Assembly (NCBI GenBank): GCA_937902925.1
Contig: CALFNN010000008.1
Location: 1 to 44,052 of the forward strand
DNA: 44,052 nucleotides
Direction: 5' to 3'
From: an uncultured Opitutaceae bacterium
GTDB lineage: Bacteria > Verrucomicrobiota > Verrucomicrobiia > Opitutales > Opitutaceae
In this document: one piece after another, positions 32,560-39,778 of the stretch
Numbering within the stretch: the stretch's first letter is position 1
Layout of the letters: the number at the start of each line of letters is the position of its first letter
Position numbers and translations under genes: made by a program
The notes under the pieces: model-generated
Seen by the model: only the letters and a program-made list of their open reading frames with translations
Databases searched by the model: none
Told to the model about the DNA's origin: nothing

Positions 32560-34233
32560 TCACGCGTAGTCGCGATACACCGGTTCGAACATTCGTTCGC
32601 GAATATCCGCCACGGGGTCGGCCGGACGCGGCGCGCCGGCGAGCCCGGCATCGTGCGCTGCGGCGGCGACGGCCGCGGCGATCTGGAGCGAGACCTCGCG
32701 CACCTTCGTGAGCGACGGGTAAACACGGCCGAGCGCGAGATCCTCCGGGCCGACCAGCCCGGCGAGGGTCCGCGCGGCCACGAGGAACATCCCGTCCGTG
32801 ACTTCCCGTGCCTCGCTGGCGAGCGCGCCGAGCCCGACGCCGGGAAAAATGTAGATGTTGTTGCCCTGGCCGGGCACGTGCGTCCGGCCGTTGAGCTCGA
32901 CCGGCGCGAACGGGCTGCCGCTGGCGAAGATCGCCCGGCCGCCCGACCAGGCGTAGGCCTGTTCGGCGGTGCACTCGGCCTTGGAGGTCGGGTTCGACAG
33001 CGCGAAGATGATCGGCCGCGGATTCAGCGCGATCATCGCCTCCACGATTTCGCGGGTGAAGGTCGCCGGCGTGCCCGACACGCCGATGAGCGCGGTCGGT
33101 TGCAGGACGTTGACGGCCTCGGCGAGCGTGGCGACGGGCCGGTGCTCGTGCGCATAGGGCAGCTTGTGGGCGGCGAGATGGTCGCCACGATCCTTCACGA
33201 CGAGGCCCTTCGAGTCGACGAACCAGCAGCGCGCGCGGGCCTCCGCGGCGCCCAGGCCCTCGGCCTGCGCGGCGGCGACGAAGAGATCGGCAATGCCGGT
33301 GCCGGCCTCGCCTGCGCCGAGAAAGAGGATTTTCTGCCGGGCGAGCGTGCTCTGCGTGAGCCGGAGCGCGGCGATGACGCCGGCAAGCGCGACGGCCGCG
33401 GTGCCCTGGATGTCGTCGTTGAAGCTGGGGAGACGGTGCCGGTAGCTGCGGAGGAGGCGGAACGCGTTCGTGTTCCCGAAATCCTCCCACTGCAGCAGCG
33501 CCCGCGGGAAGACCTCCTTCACCGCGAGCACGAACTCCTCGATGAAGTCGTCGTAGTCCGCACCGCGGGCGCGTTTTTCCTTGCTGCCGATGTAGGCGGG
33601 TCCGGCCTGGAGCGAGGCGTTGTCGGTGCCGACGTCGAGCGTGATGGGCAGCGTGTAGCTCGGGTGCAGCCCGGCGCACGCGGTGTAGAGCGAGAGCTTG
33701 CCGACGGGGATGCCCATGCCGAGCGCGCCCAGGTCGCCGAGCCCGAGGATGCGCTCGCCGTCCGTGACGACGATGAGCCGCACGTCCGGCTGGGGCCAGT
33801 GGCGGAGGATTTCCGCCACGCGGCCGCGCTCGTGCAACCCGATGAACATGCCGCGCGGCTTGCGATAGATCGAGCCGTAGTGCAGGCACGCCTCGCCGAC
33901 GGTCGGCGTGTAGATGATCGGCACCATCTCCTCGATGTGCGCGATGACGAGGCGGTAGAACAGGATTTCGTTCCGGTTCTGGAGATTCACGAGGTAGATG
34001 TATTTCTCCAGGTTGGTCGGCTTGCCGCGGAAGGAATTGTAGGTGCGCTCGAGCTGTTCCTCGAGGGTGAACACCCGCGGCGGCAGCAGCCCGCGCAGCC
34101 CGAGCATGTCGCGTTCGCGCTCGGTGAAGGCGGTGCCCTTGTTGAGGAGCGGATCGGCGAGCAATTGCGGGCCGCGCAGGTGGTGCGTCTCGCCCCAGGC
34201 GGAGAGGCCGGTCGGGGTGGATGGTTGGTTCAT
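32560..34233 (-). CDS. maeA: NAD-dependent malic enzyme
   Basis: The 557-residue enzyme converts malate to pyruvate and CO2 with reduction of NAD(P). Family blocks are all in place: the N-terminal YTPTVGEACLHYGSIYRKPRG (about residue 110), VVTDGERILGLGDLGALGMGI, YTLPITLDVGTDN, the metal/substrate loop WEDFGNTNAF, FNDDIQGTAAVALAGV, and the Rossmann FLGAGEAGTGIADL. The long SfcA/MaeA-type length fits the NAD class, but cofactor choice is not certain. An open frame continues upstream through gltD in another frame, which is an artefact. It is the last gene of a minus-strand string beginning with a small cytochrome c and the ImcH-like cytochrome. Confidence 0.9.
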   Translation of the reverse strand: MNQPSTPTGLSAWGETHHLRGPQLLADPLLNKGTAFTERERDMLGLRGLLPPRVFTLEEQLERTYNSFRGKPTNLEKYIYLVNLQNRNEILFYRLVIAHIEEMVPIIYTPTVGEACLHYGSIYRKPRGMFIGLHERGRVAEILRHWPQPDVRLIVVTDGERILGLGDLGALGMGIPVGKLSLYTACAGLHPSYTLPITLDVGTDNASLQAGPAYIGSKEKRARGADYDDFIEEFVLAVKEVFPRALLQWEDFGNTNAFRLLRSYRHRLPSFNDDIQGTAAVALAGVIAALRLTQSTLARQKILFLGAGEAGTGIADLFVAAAQAEGLGAAEARARCWFVDSKGLVVKDRGDHLAAHKLPYAHEHRPVATLAEAVNVLQPTALIGVSGTPATFTREIVEAMIALNPRPIIFALSNPTSKAECTAEQAYAWSGGRAIFASGSPFAPVELNGRTHVPGQGNNIYIFPGVGLGALASEAREVTDGMFLVAARTLAGLVGPEDLALGRVYPSLTKVREVSLQIAAAVAAAAHDAGLAGAPRPADPVADIRERMFEPVYRDYA

Positions 34234-34346
34234 GCCACAGGATATCGGACCGCGGCGCGGCTGCCTGCTCAGTTCTTGCGGTTTGCTGCGCCGAATTTTG
34301 TGAACGGTGAGAAATGCCCGCCGCCCGGCGCGAAATTTTGGACGCG

Positions 34347-35795
34347 TTATGCGCCCGCGGCCGGCGCGTGAGTCGTGAGATAGCGGTGGATGCCCTGCGC
34401 GGCCTTGCGGGCGTCGCGGACGGCGTGCACCACCAGGCTTGGGCCGCGGACGGAGTCGCCGCCGGCGAACACGCCGGGCACGTTCGTCATCTGGTCGCGG
34501 TCGACGATCAGGCTGCCCCAGTCGGTCATCGCGATCTTCGCGAAATCGCTGCCCTCGGGAAACGGCACCGGGTCGAAGCCATAGGCGACGAGGATCAGGT
34601 CGGCGGGCACGAGGAACTCGGAGCCCGGCACCGGCCGTGGCTTGCGCCGGCCGGACGCGTCGGGTTCGCCGAGCGCCATCCGCACGCAGCGCACGGCGCT
34701 GACGGCGCCATGGCCGTCGTCGACGAGCTCGAGCGGGTTGGTGAGAAACTCGAACTGCGCGCCCTCCTCGAGGGCGTTGTAATATTCCTTCCGGCTGCCG
34801 GGCATGTTGGCGAGGTCGCGGCGGTAGAGGCAGACGGCGGACCGGGCGCCGGAGCGGAGCGCGGTGCGCAGGCAGTCCATCGCGGTGTCGCCGCCGCCGA
34901 GCACCGCAACGCGGGCGCCGGCGACGTCGACGGGCGGAAAATCCTCCGGCGAGACGCCGACGTTTTTCTGGATGAGGAAGGGCAGGGAAGGCAGCACGCC
35001 GGCGAGCCCGGCGCCGGGCACATCGAGCGCCTTCGCCTGCTGGGCGCCGATGCCGAGGAACACGGCGTCGAAGTCGCGCCGCAATTCCGCGAGGCTGACG
35101 TCGCGACCCACGTGCACGCCGCGGCGGAACTCGACGCCATTCTTTTCGAGGAGCTGGATGCGCCGTTCGACGACGGATTTTTCGAGCTTGAAGGCCGGGA
35201 TGCCGTTGACGAGCAGGCCGCCGGGGATCTGCTGCGATTCGAACACGGTCACGGCGTAGCCGAGCTGGGCGAGTTCGTCGGCGGCGGCCATGCCGCCGGG
35301 GCCGGAGCCGATCACCGCGACGCGGCGGCCGTTGGCGGGCGCGCGGGTGAGTTCCACGGCGCCGTGATAGAAGGCGTATTCGTTGATGAAGCGCTCGACG
35401 GCGCCGATCGCGACGGGCTCGGCGCGGCAGTTGAGGATGCAGGCGCCCTCGCACAGCCGTTCCTGCGGGCACACGCGGGAGCAGATTTCCGGCATGTTGC
35501 TCGTCGTGCGCGAAATCGCGGCCGCCTCGAGGAACTGGCCCTGCGCGGCGAGCGCCAGCCACTCCGGGATGCGGTTGGCGAGCGGGCAGCCCTCCATGCA
35601 GAGCGGGTTCGGGCACTGGATGCAGCGGCTCGCCTGCGCGCGGACCGTCGCCTCGTCGTAGCTGGAATAGATCTCCCGGAAGTCGCCCACGCGCTCCGCG
35701 GCCGTGCGCTTGGGCGGCGCGGCGCGGGCGATCGTCCGCCACGCGTATTTGGCGTTGGGCGGGGCTTCGGGTTTCGGTGGCATGGGCGGATTCAC
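34347..35795 (-). CDS. gltD: Glutamate synthase small-subunit-like flavoprotein (GltD family)
   Basis: The protein (482 aa) has the N-terminal Fer4_20 domain with cysteines RCIQCPNPLCMEGCPLANRI (about residue 58) and CSRVCPQERLCEGACIL. The FAD-binding Rossmann motif VIGSGPGGMAAADELAQLG lies near 160, and the NADPH-binding VLGGGDTAMDCLRTALRSGA near 300. GVFAGGDSVRGPSLVVHAVRDA closes the fold. Such proteins are the beta subunit of glutamate synthase, but the same module serves as NAD(P)H:acceptor electron-transfer subunit in other complexes. No large GltB subunit is in the window, so a role outside glutamate synthesis is possible. It lies 25 bp after the ImcH-like gene and 113 bp before malic enzyme. 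Confidence 0.85.
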   Translation of the reverse strand: MNPPMPPKPEAPPNAKYAWRTIARAAPPKRTAAERVGDFREIYSSYDEATVRAQASRCIQCPNPLCMEGCPLANRIPEWLALAAQGQFLEAAAISRTTSNMPEICSRVCPQERLCEGACILNCRAEPVAIGAVERFINEYAFYHGAVELTRAPANGRRVAVIGSGPGGMAAADELAQLGYAVTVFESQQIPGGLLVNGIPAFKLEKSVVERRIQLLEKNGVEFRRGVHVGRDVSLAELRRDFDAVFLGIGAQQAKALDVPGAGLAGVLPSLPFLIQKNVGVSPEDFPPVDVAGARVAVLGGGDTAMDCLRTALRSGARSAVCLYRRDLANMPGSRKEYYNALEEGAQFEFLTNPLELVDDGHGAVSAVRCVRMALGEPDASGRRKPRPVPGSEFLVPADLILVAYGFDPVPFPEGSDFAKIAMTDWGSLIVDRDQMTNVPGVFAGGDSVRGPSLVVHAVRDARKAAQGIHRYLTTHAPAAGA

Positions 35796-35820
35796 GGGGG
35801 GTGCGCGCGCCCGCGGGCGG

Positions 35821-37317
35821 CTATTTCTGGATGCCGCCGTTGTGGCAGTCCGAGCAGGTGAGGTCGGGATCGAGCTCGCCGCCCGGGTGGTTGAATTTCA
35901 GGCCCTTCGCCGAGAGCGTCTCGAGGTCGGGGCCCTTGCCTTGTGCGATGATGGTGTGGCACGAGTTGCAGTCGCTCGAGCGCACCGGCTGGCCGAGCTC
36001 GGTCTTGTGCTTGTCGTCGTGGCAGCGGAAGCAGCCGAGCCAGTCCTTGTGGCCGATGTTGTTCGGGTAGACGCGCCAGTCGGCCTTCCGCTCGGGGAAG
36101 ATGGTCGTCGAGTAAAGGGTCTGCACCTCGGAGACGATGGTCGCGAGCTCCGGGGCGTCCTTGTATTTGGCGCGGAGGTAGTCCGCGATCTTCTGGTTGG
36201 CCACGGCGTCGGTCGTCATGTCCGGTTGCGTCATCGCCTTGACGGCCTCGCGCTTGATGAAAGGCACGGAGGTGGGCAGGGCGCCCGCGGCCATGGCGCG
36301 CTCGACGGCCTCGTTGGCGGTCGGGAAGACGTGCGCGGGCCGGTTATGGCAGTCCATGCAGTCCATCACGCGGATCTGGTCCGCCGGCGGCTCGCCCTTG
36401 AAGGACTCGATGCGAAACACCTTGGCCGTGCCGGTCTTCAGGTCGGTCACGCGCATCCACGGGATGTCCTGGCGCTTGTCGTCGATCGCGAGGTATTCGA
36501 CGCGGTTGTCCGGGTTGACGTGCCAGTGGATGCCGCCGATCGGGCTGCCGGGCTGGCCCAGGTTGACGCGCATCAGCATGCGGACGTCGAACTCGGTGTT
36601 CTTTTTGTCGGAGAGGAAATGCTGGTTGCTGACGTCGACGTTCCCGTTGAACTTCTGCGGCCAGTGGCATTTTTCGCAGGTGTCCTGGGCGGGGCGGAGG
36701 TTCTTGATCGGGGTGGCGATCGGCCGCTTGTAGTTGTCGAGGGTGTAGGCGATGAGCTGGTGCGTGCCGTTGATCTTGGCCTTGATGAACCACTGCGCGC
36801 CGGAGCCGACGTGGCACTCGACGCAGTCGACGCGGGCGTGCGCGCCACGCTTGTAGGCGACGAACTCCGGGTTCATCGCCGCATGGCAGACCTGGCCGCA
36901 GAACTGCGTGGACTCCGAATAAAGGTAGGTCTGGTAGCTGCCGAAGGCGCTGAGGATGAGAAAAGTCAGCGCGCCCAGGCCGAAGAGCGTCAGCCGGCGG
37001 CGCTGGCGGGCATTGGAAAAATCGAGCCGCCACTTGTCCGGCTTGGTGGCGGCGTGCTTGATCGCCCAGCGGCGCTGCATGATGGCGCCGACAAAGACCG
37101 CGACGAGCCCGGCGATCAGGAACCCGGGGGCGACGATGTAGGTGAAGATTCCGAGGTAGGGATTCTTGTCGCCCTGCGTGAAATCCATCCAGACGAGGAA
37201 CGCGAACGAGAACAACCCGCCCGCCGCCACCACGCCGCCGACGGCGCTGATCCAGTTGTTGAAATTCGAACGCGCGACACGTTCGGCGGTGGTCGGAGTG
37301 GGGACGGGATCGGACAT
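35821..37317 (-). CDS. ImcH-like heptaheme membrane cytochrome (NapC/NirT family), menaquinol dehydrogenase
   Basis: The protein (498 aa) has three N-terminal membrane helices (WISAVGGVVAAGGLFSFAFLVW, YIVAPGFLIAGLVAVFVGAIM, LTLFGLGALTFLILSAFG). Seven heme sites follow. The first is unusual, CGQVCHAAMNPE, with three spacer residues and a nearby Met as in NapC/NrfH quinol-proximal hemes. Then come CVECH, CEKCH, CMDCH, CFRCH, CNSCH and CSDCH. Size, helix number and heme count agree with Geobacter ImcH, which passes electrons from menaquinol to periplasmic cytochromes when acceptors have relatively high potential. A small cytochrome c gene lies 92 bp upstream on the same strand and could be its partner. 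Orthology to ImcH is inferred from architecture only. Confidence 0.85.
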   Translation of the reverse strand: MSDPVPTPTTAERVARSNFNNWISAVGGVVAAGGLFSFAFLVWMDFTQGDKNPYLGIFTYIVAPGFLIAGLVAVFVGAIMQRRWAIKHAATKPDKWRLDFSNARQRRRLTLFGLGALTFLILSAFGSYQTYLYSESTQFCGQVCHAAMNPEFVAYKRGAHARVDCVECHVGSGAQWFIKAKINGTHQLIAYTLDNYKRPIATPIKNLRPAQDTCEKCHWPQKFNGNVDVSNQHFLSDKKNTEFDVRMLMRVNLGQPGSPIGGIHWHVNPDNRVEYLAIDDKRQDIPWMRVTDLKTGTAKVFRIESFKGEPPADQIRVMDCMDCHNRPAHVFPTANEAVERAMAAGALPTSVPFIKREAVKAMTQPDMTTDAVANQKIADYLRAKYKDAPELATIVSEVQTLYSTTIFPERKADWRVYPNNIGHKDWLGCFRCHDDKHKTELGQPVRSSDCNSCHTIIAQGKGPDLETLSAKGLKFNHPGGELDPDLTCSDCHNGGIQK

Positions 37318-37409
37318 GGTAAAACAGGAAGGGTGGGTGGGGGCGCGGGAGAACCGGCGCGGGCGGCCGGTTCCCCCGCATTAGTGGACCTGGCGGAGAC
37401 GGCCCGTGA

Positions 37410-37742
37410 TCAGGCCTTGAACTTGCGGACGTAGGCGACGAGGTCCTTGATCTCGGCGGCGGAGAGATCGTCCTTGAAGGACTTCATCTTCTCCTTGCCG
37501 TTGTCGGACACGCCGTCGGTGATGGCCTTGGTCATCTCTTCGTCGGTCATCTTGGCCTGCACGGCGGCGTCGGTGTAGTCCTTGAGATTGAGTTTTTTTC
37601 CGATCTTGGTCAGGCCCTTGCCGTCGGCGCCGTGGCACTTCGTGCAATTATTGTCCCAGTTGTCGGAGGCGGTGGCGGCGGAGGCGATCGCGGCGCTGGC
37701 GGCGAACGCGAGCGCGAGGAGGAGCGTGGTTGGGTATTTCAT
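37410..37742 (-). CDS. Small monoheme cytochrome c (c553-like), periplasmic
   Basis: The 110-residue protein has a signal peptide (MKYPTTLLLALAFAASAAIASA), one heme site CTKCHGADGKG near residue 33, and the cytochrome c fold helices (MTDEEMTKAITDGV, LSAAEIKDLVAYVRKFKA). Met residues in KEKMKSFKDDLS can serve as axial ligand. It is a close paralogue of the cytochrome at 11028-11363. It heads the minus-strand string that contains the ImcH-like cytochrome and is divergent from the lipoprotein/ResB/CcsA operon. The longer open frame up to 37820 lacks a sensible start. Confidence 0.9.
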   Translation of the reverse strand: MKYPTTLLLALAFAASAAIASAATASDNWDNNCTKCHGADGKGLTKIGKKLNLKDYTDAAVQAKMTDEEMTKAITDGVSDNGKEKMKSFKDDLSAAEIKDLVAYVRKFKA

Positions 37743-37958
37743 AAGTGGTGAGAAATTACGGCCCGAGTATGGCAACTCTGGAGCGCCGTGGCTGTGCATG
37801 GATTGCTGAGAATCGAGCAAACTTTGCCGAGCCCGGGGCCAACGGATGCGCAGCCGCGTGGCACTTCCACAAGGACTGACCAGAGCTGCGCAAGGAATGC
37901 GGAGTCACGGAAAAGGGGGTCTGGCAGACTCGCGGCGCGCTAATTCCCGGCGCAAGAT

Positions 37959-38609
37959 ATGACCACTGAATCCCACCCACACTTCCGCGGCCGCGTTGGC
38001 GGCGCGGCGTTTCTCCTCCTGGCCCTGCTGCTCGCGGGTTGCCAGAAAACCGAGGTCACCTCCGTGCGCGTGCCGAAGGAGAAGGACGTCGAACTTCCGG
38101 TCACCGTGGCCGCCGGCGCGACCGCCACCGCCCCCGCGGGCATGGCGGCGACGCCGGTCGCCGCGGCGGCCGGTTCCGGGCTGACTTGGTCGGCTCCCGC
38201 CGGCTGGCCGGCGAAGCCGCTCAGCACGATGCGCAAGGGCAGTTACACGGTCCCGGGCGCCGCCGGCGCCGAGGCCGATCTTTCCATCACGGCGTTTCCC
38301 GGCGCCGTCGGCGGCGAACTCGCCAACGTCAACCGCTGGCGCGGCCAGGTCGGGCTGCCGCCGGTCGCCGAGGGCGAACTCGAGGCCGCCGTCGCGCGCG
38401 TCGCGCAAAACGGCCTCGCCTTCACCGTCGTCGACCTCGCGGGCGCCGACACCGCCCGCGGCCAGCGGATGCTCGGCGCGATGGCGCCCTTCGAGGGCTC
38501 GGTCTGGTTCTTCAAGCTCACGGGCCCCGATGCGCTCGTCGCGGCCACGAAGCCCGCGTTCCTCGAATTTCTCAAAACCGTCAAGGCCGCCGCGCCCGCC
38601 CACCCATGA
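37959..38609 (+). CDS. Hypothetical lipoprotein at the head of the cytochrome maturation operon
   Basis: The 216-residue protein begins with a signal sequence ending in the lipobox LLAGC (about residue 28). An Ala/Thr-rich linker and a C-terminal globular part follow (GLTWSAPAGWPAKPLSTMRKG, EADLSITAFPG, GSVWFFKLTGPDALVAATKP). The last phrase resembles domains of Verrucomicrobial and Planctomycetal lipoproteins placed beside cytochrome maturation genes. Its stop overlaps the ResB start by ATGA, so it is part of the same operon. Function unknown; a role in cytochrome maturation is inferred from position. Confidence 0.7.
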   Translation: MTTESHPHFRGRVGGAAFLLLALLLAGCQKTEVTSVRVPKEKDVELPVTVAAGATATAPAGMAATPVAAAAGSGLTWSAPAGWPAKPLSTMRKGSYTVPGAAGAEADLSITAFPGAVGGELANVNRWRGQVGLPPVAEGELEAAVARVAQNGLAFTVVDLAGADTARGQRMLGAMAPFEGSVWFFKLTGPDALVAATKPAFLEFLKTVKAAAPAHP

Positions 38610-39778
38610 AGACCGTTCTCCGCGACCTCCGCGATTTCTTCGTCTCCCTCAAGCTCACCGTCGCCCTGCTCGTGCTCGGCATGGTGCTGGTGTTCGCCGC
38701 GACGCTCGACCAGACGAATCTCGGCATCTGGGGCATCCAGCAAAAATGGTTCCGCACGTTCGTCGTGTTCCAGGGCGTGGGCGGCGTCGGCGTGCCGATC
38801 TTTCCCGGCGGCTACCTCATCGGCGGGCTGCTCCTGGTGAATCTCCTCGGGGCGCACTTCGCGCGCTTCAAGCTCACCTGGCGCAAGTCCGGCATCTTCC
38901 TCACGCACGCCGGCCTCATTCTCCTGCTCGTCGGCGAACTCCTGAGCGGCCTCTGGCAGGAGGACTACCACATGCGCCTCAGCGAGGGCGACACGAAGAA
39001 CTACGCGGAGAGTTTCCGCGACAACGAACTCGCCCTCACCGACACGACCGACGCGAACTTCGACGCCATCGTCGCCATTCCCGAGGCGCTGCTCGCGCGG
39101 CACGCGGAGGTCCAGCACCCGAAGCTGCCGTTCCGGGTCGTGACCAAGGCCTACTACCCGAACTCGCTGCTCCAGATGCGCGCGGCCGGCGGCCCGCCCT
39201 CGCTCGCCACCACCGGCCTCGGCCTGAACGTCGTCGCGGCGCCGCAGCCGATGACCTACAAGCAGGACGAGACCAACACCCCCACCGCCTACGTCGAACT
39301 CGTCGGCCCCGACGGCCCGGCCGGCACGTTCCTCGTCTCCACCGGCCTCGTCGGCCCGCAGCGCTTCGACTACGCCGGCCGGTCGTGGAAGATCACGCTG
39401 CGCGCGAAGCGCACCTACCAGCCGTTCTCGCTCACGCTGCTGAAATTCAACCACGACAACTACGCCGGCACCGACATCCCGAAAAACTTCTCCAGCCGCC
39501 TCCGTCTGACAACGCCGGATGGCCGCGACGACCGCGAGGTGCTCATCTACATGAACAACCCGCTGCGCTACGCCGGCCTCACGTTCTACCAGGCGGGTTT
39601 CGAGAACAACGACCGCACGACGATCCTCCAGGTCGTGCGCAATCCCTCGTGGATGCTGCCCTATGTCGCGTGCTCGCTGATGGCCCTCGGGCTCCTCGGC
39701 CAGTTCGGCATCCACCTCGTCGGCTTCGTCCAGAAGCGCCGCGTCAAATCCAAACTCTCCGTCCCCGCTGTCGCATGA
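38606..39778 (+). CDS. resB: ResB-like cytochrome c biogenesis protein (System II)
   Basis: The protein (390 aa) has the ResB/Ccs1 layout. N-terminal helices are LKLTVALLVLGMVLVFAATL, PGGYLIGGLLLVNLLGAHF and GIFLTHAGLILLLVGELLSG. A large periplasmic domain follows (about residues 120-340, with the family phrase LIYMNNPLRYAGLTFYQAGF). A final helix (LPYVACSLMALGLLGQFGIHLVGF) ends in a basic tail. With CcsA it forms the heme export and attachment synthase that ligates heme to CXXCH motifs. ATGA overlaps join it to the lipoprotein gene before and the CcsA gene after. Its presence in a locus with about 45 heme motifs suggests dedicated maturation. Confidence 0.88.
   Translation: MKTVLRDLRDFFVSLKLTVALLVLGMVLVFAATLDQTNLGIWGIQQKWFRTFVVFQGVGGVGVPIFPGGYLIGGLLLVNLLGAHFARFKLTWRKSGIFLTHAGLILLLVGELLSGLWQEDYHMRLSEGDTKNYAESFRDNELALTDTTDANFDAIVAIPEALLARHAEVQHPKLPFRVVTKAYYPNSLLQMRAAGGPPSLATTGLGLNVVAAPQPMTYKQDETNTPTAYVELVGPDGPAGTFLVSTGLVGPQRFDYAGRSWKITLRAKRTYQPFSLTLLKFNHDNYAGTDIPKNFSSRLRLTTPDGRDDREVLIYMNNPLRYAGLTFYQAGFENNDRTTILQVVRNPSWMLPYVACSLMALGLLGQFGIHLVGFVQKRRVKSKLSVPAVA

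Noticed and set aside
32560-35742. A 1060-codon open frame on the minus strand covering malic enzyme and most of gltD
   Set aside because: Its first half is out of frame with the clear GltD protein and is arginine/alanine-rich noise. Malic enzyme starts at 34233 with a proper N-terminus.
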